Source: an uncultured Bacteroidaceae bacterium
GTDB taxonomy: Bacteria > Bacteroidota > Bacteroidia > Bacteroidales > Bacteroidaceae
Direction of reading: 5' to 3'
DNA length: 44,344 bases
Assembly (NCBI GenBank): GCA_905235525.1
Contig: CAJOLW010000007.1
Span: 1-44,344 of the forward strand
Below, piece by piece: positions 16,166 to 23,303 of this stretch. The position numbers were made by a program, and so were the translations under genes. A model generated the notes under the pieces. It searched no databases and was not told the DNA's origin. It was given only the letters and a program-made list of their open reading frames with translations. Position 1 is the stretch's first letter, and each line of letters starts with the position of its first letter.

Positions 16166-19100
16166 TGTTGCGTTAATTTAGTTGTATATTTCAAGGTTAC
16201 CTCTCCATCGAAGTTGACCTCTTGAGTAGTTATTTGATTGGGGGTGATTTTAACTCCTTCCTTGCCTGACTTTGCAGCATCTAATAAGTCAAAATCGTCC
16301 ACACCCTCCACATGGGCTATAACATTTGCCAAAAGAGCATATTGGCCACTACCAGAATAACTTACTTCAAATTCATTGCTGTCAACTGATTTGCGAGTGA
16401 TCTTATATTCACAAGGTATGCTGTGCTGGATAATTCCGTTAAGCAAGCCATATTCAAAGCCTAAGTCCTTATTGGGATGTGCTACCTGGTCGATAAACTG
16501 GGTGATAGTCTTCTCAACGTAATTGTGACTGACATTGATAGTAAACTTACCAGAACTTTCCAAAGCATCGCCTTCGAAACCACCAACGATGTCATCACCA
16601 ATTTTGAATTTGCCATTCTTGTCAACAGTGATAAAGGCATGCCTATAAAAGAATTTCTCTATCGCTGTCTGGAAACGGGCTCTCTTATTAAGAGTGTTGT
16701 CAAGATAGAGGAGACCATCCCCGTCAAGATCACCGAAGCCAAACGGATACTCCACTACGTTCGAGTCATACGTCAGTTCGAGTCCGTCCAAATGCGGAGT
16801 CTCTAATTCAACACCGCCAGTTGACAGGTCGATGTCAACGATCTGCTTCCCTCTTTTGTCAGCGATGGTAAAGGGATAGTCGGCCACCTCCTTGCCATCG
16901 GGGTCAATCAGTGTCAGCCGCGTTGGCATATCGTTCAGTATAAGGGCATATTCGGTGAAGTAGCCTATACTCCCTCGGCCATGCTCGTTCAACGTAACCT
17001 GCCAGTCGTCTTTCTTACCTATGGAACTGGGTATGTAACTGAAGCGCACGGTCCATCCTTCATATTTGGATTTTTCTCCCTCTTTCCATGAATTGTCCCA
17101 TATGCGCAGTTCTATCTGTCTGTTTACCAGAGCCGCTACACCCTTGGCTGCACTTACGTAGCGGTTGTAGGCCTCCACTTTCTGGTGGTTTCTGATAGCC
17201 TGGAAAACACTGACAAGAATGCCGTTCATCAGTTCAGAGTAATACTCGTCACTGATTTGTTGGCGTAGAGACTCTGTTTCATATGACCAGGTGCTGATGC
17301 CCAAAGATTTCGCTCTATCTTCAGCTTCTGCAATGCAAAAGGCTCGTTCGTCGTCGTCTTCCCAGAATTTGTAGCAGTAATTGCGAACAGACTGTTCTAT
17401 ATAGGCATTTAGTCTGTTTTCGGTCATCCCCCCCTTCTCAAAGGCAGGATAGAAATAATTGTACCAATCTGTAGCACTTCGGTAATAACCTTCTTTGCTA
17501 TAATAGATACCATATGCCAGCCGGTAAAAGTCGAGTTTGCTTTTTGACACCGTCTCTCCAAACTTATTGAGGGCGATACCGATAGCAGCGACTCCTGCCA
17601 TAGATACCGACATGATAGGTGTTCCAATGGCAGATGCCATTTGCCCCGTAGCAAAGTTCAGGATACTGCTCAGCGTGCCGGCTGCCACTCCGATATCGTC
17701 GCCTCTGAGGTCTGCCCTGGCTACATCGAGAATGCTTAGGGCAGTACCGAGATAGCCCATTGCCGTAACCGCATTTTCTAATTCTTCGGCAAATGGCTTG
17801 TATCCATTGATGGCCCCTAATGAACCATTAGCAGCATTGAAGAAAACATCGAGTCCGGCGCTCTGCCAGAACGCCATATCGTTCTTGAATTCCCATGCCA
17901 TCTCAAAGTCCGGATCAGGACTCGACATTATATTGAACAGTTTTTTGCTTGCCTCGTTCAAGGCATATATCACCGGTGCTTCTTTGAATACATTTAATAT
18001 TACATCTTTCGTGTTGACATGGGCAACCTCAAAGATAGCATAGGTCGAAAGGTGATTGGTGGTAATAGTGATATCGCCCGACGTGTTATCACGCTCAAAA
18101 CATACGGGCTCCCATTCACCGGACTCTTCATTGTAGTAAGCAGCCCCGACCTCTCTCCCGGCAGCAGGGGTCATCGGGATTGTGATTCCCGCTGTACCAC
18201 TTAATTCGTGACGCCCGTCAGACAGGCTCAGGTCGACGGCGAAACCACTGACCACGCCCTCCATCACGTTGGGTGTTAATACCAAATTGCGCACACAGAG
18301 TTGCACATCATCATCTATCACCGTGGCGTCAAACTTCACAGTACACTGCTGAGCCTCTGCAGTGAGGTTATCTTCATTCAGGTTGAATATCTCAGCATTC
18401 TCGTAGACGAAGCCTGGCAGCCACTTGATGCTGTCGATGGCAGCGATGGCAGTCGTAATAGCATCCTTGCCGTTTCGCCTGATAATCATGTTCCTGCCAT
18501 CATCGCTGATTTCCATGCTGCTGATCTCGCTGACGGGGATGTTCACACGCTGCTCCTCGCCATCCCTGTCGACCACCATGTGATATTCCCGATTCTGAGC
18601 GGGAACGGAGTTGTAGTCCTGATTGCCTATCACACCTTTAGATATCCCGTCAGCCCGTGTCCACTGAGGTCGGAAATGCCGCCACCCAGGGGCATTGAGA
18701 TAAGCATATTCCGTGCCTTGAGGCACCAGGAGCGTTGCCCATTCGGTATCCATCTTTCCCTCGAAGAAGTCATCGGGGATGACAGGCGGGACAACAGCCA
18801 GGCACCTGAACGGCTCGTCAATCTCGGTACAGTCGCGGTACGAATCGGTCATGTCTATCACAGTGGAAGGAATCATGTTCCAGGCACGCCCGGGACGGAA
18901 ACAGCCAGGAGCCAACTTAATAAGACTCTCGGGATACTCTTCCGACGGTATGGATCGGAATGAGACAATAAGCGACGTTTTCTCCTTATTGTAGATATTG
19001 TTCTGATCATCTACAGAGAAGTACGGAGAGTCATCATCGGCAGATATGATCGAGGTGGATGGCCATCCGTCGAAGGCTGAAGGCGAAATCATTCTGACCC

Positions 19101-20805
19101 GGGAGCGGATATTGAAAAAGCGCGTACTGCTACCGATATTGCCTAGCACAAAGGCGGAATCGCCGATAACCTCCAGATTAGGGAAGTCTACCTGCCGCCA
19201 GTTTCTTACGTCCAACTGTGCGCCATAAAAGGCCTTTCGCCCCAAAGACGTGATACATGCCAGCCAGTCGTATTCCTTAGAAGGATGCGTAAAGGCAAAG
19301 GCTTCTTCATCCACAGTGAAGGCAGGGCTCTTGCTGATTACTCCCTCATTAAGGTTGCAATTATAGAAAGCGCGTTTGCCTATTCGCTTGACATTCTTGC
19401 CTATAGTCAGTTTTTTGACTTTTGTCAGCTGGAAGGCCTCGTCAGGTATCACTTCCATTTTATCGCTCAGCACAAGTTCATCGATATAACTATATATAAA
19501 GGCAAAGGCATCAATGGTCTCGATGTTGTCCCCCATGATAAGTTTAGTGAAATTGCCTTTCCTCATGAATGCTCTTTGGCAGATGCGGGTAACCTTATAT
19601 ACCATACCGTTATCCTCGACGATAGCAGGAATCTCCAATACACCATTTGATAATCCCACGCCACCAGACATATAATCTATGATATGAGCTATACCATTAG
19701 GGTATAACACATATTTAATACCATCGATTTCCTTAATATCAAAATCACCTGGACGGATCCCTGTAACAACAGAAGGGCCTACTATAAATTCATTGATAAG
19801 TGTTGATTTATAGAATCCATCGTAACGACCTCCCCATCCATAATTGAAATGGAAATAATTATTGGATGTATAGCCGTCAACAACGAGTTCGTGACCAATA
19901 CCACTTAAAATAGAACCTGCACTATACAACATTGGACGACTTTCGTCGAGTTCTGCTTTCATTACTTCATTCAGATTATCAGAATAAGCCTCAAAATTAG
20001 GTTCATACTTAAAGTTATAAACTAATGGAAGGAAGTCTGTGGAAGTCCCACTCCCTGTAGGATCATAAATTGTATTAAGGGCTTTTCCGATGTCTGCCAT
20101 CAATTGGGCAACGGCAGTTCCCTGCTCTTCAGTATAGAGAGTTGTTTCATAATTATCTATCATCTGATCCCAGTTGTAAGAATGACCTGAGAAATCTTCT
20201 CCACCTATTGCACCAATTGTTTTATCAGGCCATCTCCAATATCTCATAATCTGAGCAACTGCTGTAGGAACGCAACCTGATGGGCATCCTGTGGGACAAA
20301 GGTTATTATAAGGTGCCCACTGGTTCCATTGGGTGGTTAATAATGGTTCCACGATAACATTTCCTAAATGGCTCGACCAGTTCTGGGCAGTTTTCCTTCT
20401 TACTGCCAAGGCAGGATTTTGTCTGAGCGAGTCGATGGCTGCGGTATAGTACCCCAACAACCCTTTCAACTGCATCGGGGTCTTTTCATACTCAAACGCC
20501 CCGTGGTCGCAATATCCGAGGATTGCATCAGTACCTGTCTCGCCCGACACAACAACAAACCCCATGTCATTGCCATAATTGATGACATACACATTATCTT
20601 TATCTGACACGTCCGATTTCACAGCATAGGCAAGTGTAGGGGCTGGCAACGCGGCTTGTGCCTTGCGCATCTTTGATTGTGCCGTCGGCTCATTTGCCGC
20701 AAACTGGCTGGCAATCTGAAGTGCCTGCTGTACACTGATATCATCAGCAAACAGACTGCTCGTCGCAAAAAGTGCGACTAATATGAATAGGATTGTCTTT
20801 TTCAT
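16162..20805 (-). CDS. Giant secreted C10 (streptopain-type) cysteine protease with BspA-like LRR region
   Basis: A 1547-residue exported protein. The signal peptide (residues 1-20, ILFILVALFATSSLFA) is followed by a Spi-type propeptide (about 22-150). The C10 catalytic domain has the Cys in CPSGCVPTAVAQIM (Cys178) and the His in GIGHELVVDGY (His305), then HFNYGWGG. Residues about 360-730 contain BspA-like LRR_5 repeats (ICQRAFM..., IPDEAFQ..., IGKRAFYNC). The remaining ~800 residues form beta-rich and helical regions that I do not recognise, ending GEVTLKYTTKLTQQ without a clear T9SS sorting motif. C10 relatives include streptopain and Prevotella interpain; most are far shorter. It overlaps the upstream 159-residue gene by ATGA and the downstream mini-gene by ATGA. 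Likely role: protein degradation and adhesion at the cell surface. Confidence 0.85.
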   Translation of the reverse strand: MKKTILFILVALFATSSLFADDISVQQALQIASQFAANEPTAQSKMRKAQAALPAPTLAYAVKSDVSDKDNVYVINYGNDMGFVVVSGETGTDAILGYCDHGAFEYEKTPMQLKGLLGYYTAAIDSLRQNPALAVRRKTAQNWSSHLGNVIVEPLLTTQWNQWAPYNNLCPTGCPSGCVPTAVAQIMRYWRWPDKTIGAIGGEDFSGHSYNWDQMIDNYETTLYTEEQGTAVAQLMADIGKALNTIYDPTGSGTSTDFLPLVYNFKYEPNFEAYSDNLNEVMKAELDESRPMLYSAGSILSGIGHELVVDGYTSNNYFHFNYGWGGRYDGFYKSTLINEFIVGPSVVTGIRPGDFDIKEIDGIKYVLYPNGIAHIIDYMSGGVGLSNGVLEIPAIVEDNGMVYKVTRICQRAFMRKGNFTKLIMGDNIETIDAFAFIYSYIDELVLSDKMEVIPDEAFQLTKVKKLTIGKNVKRIGKRAFYNCNLNEGVISKSPAFTVDEEAFAFTHPSKEYDWLACITSLGRKAFYGAQLDVRNWRQVDFPNLEVIGDSAFVLGNIGSSTRFFNIRSRVRMISPSAFDGWPSTSIISADDDSPYFSVDDQNNIYNKEKTSLIVSFRSIPSEEYPESLIKLAPGCFRPGRAWNMIPSTVIDMTDSYRDCTEIDEPFRCLAVVPPVIPDDFFEGKMDTEWATLLVPQGTEYAYLNAPGWRHFRPQWTRADGISKGVIGNQDYNSVPAQNREYHMVVDRDGEEQRVNIPVSEISSMEISDDGRNMIIRRNGKDAITTAIAAIDSIKWLPGFVYENAEIFNLNEDNLTAEAQQCTVKFDATVIDDDVQLCVRNLVLTPNVMEGVVSGFAVDLSLSDGRHELSGTAGITIPMTPAAGREVGAAYYNEESGEWEPVCFERDNTSGDITITTNHLSTYAIFEVAHVNTKDVILNVFKEAPVIYALNEASKKLFNIMSSPDPDFEMAWEFKNDMAFWQSAGLDVFFNAANGSLGAINGYKPFAEELENAVTAMGYLGTALSILDVARADLRGDDIGVAAGTLSSILNFATGQMASAIGTPIMSVSMAGVAAIGIALNKFGETVSKSKLDFYRLAYGIYYSKEGYYRSATDWYNYFYPAFEKGGMTENRLNAYIEQSVRNYCYKFWEDDDERAFCIAEAEDRAKSLGISTWSYETESLRQQISDEYYSELMNGILVSVFQAIRNHQKVEAYNRYVSAAKGVAALVNRQIELRIWDNSWKEGEKSKYEGWTVRFSYIPSSIGKKDDWQVTLNEHGRGSIGYFTEYALILNDMPTRLTLIDPDGKEVADYPFTIADKRGKQIVDIDLSTGGVELETPHLDGLELTYDSNVVEYPFGFGDLDGDGLLYLDNTLNKRARFQTAIEKFFYRHAFITVDKNGKFKIGDDIVGGFEGDALESSGKFTINVSHNYVEKTITQFIDQVAHPNKDLGFEYGLLNGIIQHSIPCEYKITRKSVDSNEFEVSYSGSGQYALLANVIAHVEGVDDFDLLDAAKSGKEGVKITPNQITTQEVNFDGEVTLKYTTKLTQQ

Positions 20806-21281
20806 GGCTTTCTGAATTTAAATGAGAAACTGTTTGTCTTCACGATGTAAATATCTGAATCCAACGACTGGGTGGGAATCTCGACACTGCCATTACTGTC
20901 CAAACGATACTGCCCCACGGACATACCCTTTATATTGAACAGATTCACTGATGACTGCGGCTCTCCACCTACAATGGACAATGCCCCACCCTTAAAACTG
21001 AACTGTACCGACGACTTCATTTCCAATGCCTCAATATTCACCGCCGCTGTCAACTCATCTTCAAAAATAAGTTTCTTCAGCATGTAGAGAGGATAGTGTA
21101 CTGAAGTCTTGGTTGTGGTCATGACCAAGTCTGCATCAGAATAAGTCACAACTGGCTTTTCTGAAAAAGTGAATCTTGCCACTTTCCCATCTTTCTGATA
21201 GATGGCGATGGCACTTTGTGCCCACACCGTCATAGTGGCAAGCGTGAGCAACATGAACAGAAGAATTCTTTTTTCTTTCAT
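20802..21281 (-). CDS. Small exported protein with T9SS-like C-terminal domain
   Basis: A 159-residue protein with a signal peptide (MKEKRILLFMLLTLATMTVWA). A beta-rich middle (IYQKDGKVARFTFSEKP) resembles segments of Prevotella secreted proteins. The C-terminus, VNLFNIKGMSVGQYRL ... DIYIVKTNSFSFKFRKP, follows the type A T9SS sorting-domain pattern. I start at 21281; the longer frame from 21314 places ten polar residues before the signal peptide. The stop overlaps the C10 protease ATG (ATGA), so the two are translationally coupled. In streptococci the gene beside a C10 protease can encode its inhibitor, but this protein does not obviously resemble Spi, so I do not assign that role. The promoter with direct repeats lies at 21322-21404. 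Confidence 0.75.
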   Translation of the reverse strand: MKEKRILLFMLLTLATMTVWAQSAIAIYQKDGKVARFTFSEKPVVTYSDADLVMTTTKTSVHYPLYMLKKLIFEDELTAAVNIEALEMKSSVQFSFKGGALSIVGGEPQSSVNLFNIKGMSVGQYRLDSNGSVEIPTQSLDSDIYIVKTNSFSFKFRKP

Positions 21282-21321
21282 AATCGTTACTGTTTTGTCA
21301 ACAGGCCTTAACATTTATACT

Positions 21322-21404
21322 TTGAGGGCACAAAGTTATGGAATCTTAATAAAAAAGGGTTCTCATATTCACAGAAATACATTCTCATATTCACAAAAAA
21401 ATGA
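21322..21404 (-). promoter_or_regulatory. Promoter block A: -7 box plus two direct repeats 22 bp apart
   Basis: On the minus strand TAACTTTG (21331-21338) fits the -7 box, but there is no good TTTG at -33. In its place lie two copies of TTCTCATATTCAC (plus-strand reading), at 21360-21372 and 21382-21394, 22 bases apart. The first begins 29 bases from the -7 box edge. The whole 83-base block aligns with 27139-27220, including TTGAGGG and GGAATCT. A weak -33 with phased repeats over it suggests control by a dimeric activator, for example one of the LytTR class, though the repeat does not match the classical LytTR consensus. Confidence 0.7.
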
Positions 21405-21426
21405 AGCAAAGCCACACCTTTAGGGC

Positions 21427-21467
21427 AAAAAAAAGGAAGGAAGATGACTTTTTGTCAAATTCCTCCC
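21427..21467 (-). terminator. Probable terminator of the preA-like gene
   Basis: On the minus strand GGAATTTGAC, a short A-rich loop and GTCATCTTCC form an imperfect stem (8 of 10 pairs) followed by TTCC and a run of eight T. It lies 40-80 bases after the stop of the preA-like gene and just upstream of promoter block A. Confidence 0.55.
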
Positions 21468-21505
21468 AAACATATTTCCGCAAAACACTCTTTATACTTC
21501 CCAAG

Positions 21506-22999
21506 TTATCTTTGCAAAGGGAAGCGTTTTGAAACGCCGATGGCACCTGCCGGGCACACAAGGCGGCAGAGATGACAACCCACACATTTGGTGCCTATGA
21601 TACGAGGTTGACGGGTGGCATGGTCAAAACTGATGGCTTGATGGCCACCGTCCTGACAAGAGATGTAGCAACGTCCACACCCCATACATTTCCCGCGATC
21701 AATGGTGGGCAGCACCATGGTCTCCCTATCCAATTCGGAAGGTAAGACGAACGAGGGAAGTTGTTCGCCAACGATGTCTTCCAAGTGCTCGATGCCACGC
21801 TCGGCAAGGTAGGTCTCCATGCCCAACAAAAGGTCATCGATGATGCGGTAGCCATATTGCATCACAGCAGTGCACACCTGCACGTTACGGCATCCCAACT
21901 GCATGAACTCCAAAGCGTCACGCCATGTCTCGATACCTCCAATACCGCTGAACTCCACGCGCTTGCCATGTGAACCGGCAAGCACAGGATTCTGTGCCAT
22001 CTCAAGAATGAAACGCAGCGCTATAGGCTTGACGGCACGCCCGCTATAACCTGAAACCGTTTTCTTGTCACTCACAGATGCTAAAGGCGACATCGTGACA
22101 CTCTTGATGGTGTTGATGGCAGAAATGGCATCAGCACCAGCGAAATAGCACCCCATGGCTGGTCGGCTCATCAAGGTGATGTTGGGTGTCATCTTGGGAA
22201 TGACGGGAATATTCACATTGCGCTTCACATAGGTGGTGTAGAAAGTCACCAATTCTGGGTCTTGTCCCACATCGCTACCCATACCTGCAAGGCGCATCTG
22301 AGGACATGAGAAGTTCAACTCCACTGCATCACACCCAGCCTCTTCAGCCATCTTTGCCAACTCTATCCACTCCTCCTCAAACTGTCCCATGATAGATGCC
22401 ACCACCACCTTGGTGGGGTAATTCTGTTTCAGGCGACGTAAGATGTCAAAGTCCACTTCATAGGGATTCTCCGACAACTGCTCCATGTTGCGGAAACCTG
22501 CAAACGAAGTGCCCGTCTTCACTGCATCGAAACGGGGCGACACCTCATGAATCTCCTGCTTGCAGATAGTCTTGTAGAACACACCTCCCCACCCCATCTC
22601 GAAGGCACGTGCCACCATCTCGTAGTTAGTGCAGACGGCTGAGGATGCCAAGAAGAACGGGTTCTCGCAAGGGATGCCGCAGAAAGTGATGGAAAGCCTA
22701 TTCCTCGCTGCCTCCCCTAAAAGGAAGGTGTTGCCCTCAGAATGGGTCTTTCCCCCTTGGGGGGATATGAGAGAGACTAACTCCCTGAGGCGGATAGGCC
22801 TATCATAATGGATGCAAGCCTGCTCCGCACGTTCAAGGTCAGCATCAGTGACTCCTTCAAGCCATCGCCACGCATTCTGGGCATTGTCAAAACGGATGGC
22901 ACGGATGGCACGTGCCGGATCTCCCTTCTCGCACGCTTTCGTGCAAGGAGCATCCTCGCACAGCAGGCAACGTGCCGCCTCTTCATGGATGTGTAGCAT
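21506..22999 (-). CDS. preA: PreA-like dihydropyrimidine/dihydroorotate dehydrogenase-type flavoprotein with Fe-S domains
   Basis: A 497-residue cytosolic flavo-iron-sulfur protein. Residues 1-80 form a cysteine-rich domain (CLLCEDAPCTKAC), as found at the N-terminus of the NADPH-linked partner (PreT/GltD type). Residues about 105-400 form a dihydroorotate-dehydrogenase-like TIM barrel (FCGIPCENPFFLASSAV; ELNFSCPQMR; VIPKMTPN; FSGIGGIETWRDALEF). The C-terminus has two ferredoxin-type 4Fe-4S motifs (CMGCGRCYISC; CVGCHLCRLVCP). This fits the PreA subunit of NAD-dependent dihydropyrimidine dehydrogenase, which reduces uracil/thymine, but substrate is not certain. Residues about 77-97 (LISPQGGKTHSEGNTFLLGE) come from a palindromic DNA insert. 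It lies between the two secreted-protein operons and is functionally unrelated to them. Confidence 0.85.
   Translation of the reverse strand: MLHIHEEAARCLLCEDAPCTKACEKGDPARAIRAIRFDNAQNAWRWLEGVTDADLERAEQACIHYDRPIRLRELVSLISPQGGKTHSEGNTFLLGEAARNRLSITFCGIPCENPFFLASSAVCTNYEMVARAFEMGWGGVFYKTICKQEIHEVSPRFDAVKTGTSFAGFRNMEQLSENPYEVDFDILRRLKQNYPTKVVVASIMGQFEEEWIELAKMAEEAGCDAVELNFSCPQMRLAGMGSDVGQDPELVTFYTTYVKRNVNIPVIPKMTPNITLMSRPAMGCYFAGADAISAINTIKSVTMSPLASVSDKKTVSGYSGRAVKPIALRFILEMAQNPVLAGSHGKRVEFSGIGGIETWRDALEFMQLGCRNVQVCTAVMQYGYRIIDDLLLGMETYLAERGIEHLEDIVGEQLPSFVLPSELDRETMVLPTIDRGKCMGCGRCYISCQDGGHQAISFDHATRQPRIIGTKCVGCHLCRLVCPAGAIGVSKRFPLQR
22709..22778. repeat. G/C-rich palindromic insert within the preA-like frame
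   Basis: The plus strand carries CCTCCCCTAAAAGGAAGG and then GTCTTTCCCCCTTGGGGGGA, two imperfect inverted repeats about 30 bases apart. The second matches the insert in thrA (14193-14230) in sequence, orientation and reading frame (SPQGGKT versus SPQEGKT). The first matches CCTCCCCTAAATGGGAGG in the gldK-gldL gap (33829-33846). The insert adds about 22 residues between the N-terminal Fe-S domain and the TIM barrel, a linker position that tolerates extra sequence. Confidence 0.75.
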
Positions 23000-23076
23000 A
23001 ACTTACATTTTTTTCACAAAGTTAATCATTTTAATTTCAAATCCATTCATAAAAGCAATTATTTTTTCATGCAACA

Positions 23077-23214
23077 AAAGAAAAAGCCCCAAAATCGTTT
23101 GGATTTCAGGGCTTTTCGCTTGTAAAGGTTTAATTTGTGCTCTAACACATCAAAACCACATCATGTCGGGTTCATTCGTTATTACAGTTTGGTCGTGTAC
23201 TTTAGTGTTACCTC
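23077..23214 (-). repeat. Conserved 3' block, copy B (tail codons, 3' UTR, terminator)
   Basis: Matches 15945-16084 over about 138 bases. It contains the codons for EEVTLKYTTKL and a stop (23182-23184), the shared 3' UTR with GAACCCGACATGATGTGG, and a terminator. The bases just beyond each end differ from copy A. Confidence 0.85.
23080..23122 (-). terminator. Rho-independent terminator of operon B
   Basis: On the minus strand AAAAGCCC ... AAATC ... GATTT ... GGGGCTTTTTC forms a stem and U-run. It ends the fimbrillin-like operon, and the stem covaries with copy A at 15949-15985. Confidence 0.75.
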
Positions 23215-23271
23215 TTCAAAATAAAAACTATCACTTATACTGCTGAAAAACAGACACCATTCGTGCCACAT
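23182..23271 (-). pseudogene. Micro-ORF ending in EEVTLKYTTKL (gene-tail remnant)
   Basis: An open frame of 29 codons starts MWHEWCLFFSSISDS and ends FYFEEVTLKYTTKL. The last ten residues equal those of the mini-gene at 16050 and of the C10 protease C-terminus. It has no signal peptide and begins 33 bases after the stop of the fimbrillin-like gene. I read it as the surviving tail of a gene once present at the end of this operon; translation of the short peptide itself cannot be excluded. Confidence 0.5.
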
Positions 23272-23303
23272 TTTATATTGAGTCTATCTTCTTATACCTT
23301 CTG

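Noticed and set aside
16162-21281. Spi-type inhibitor role for the 159-residue protein beside the C10 protease
   Set aside because: Position suggests it, but its sequence looks like a small protein with a T9SS-type tail and I cannot see Spi prodomain features.
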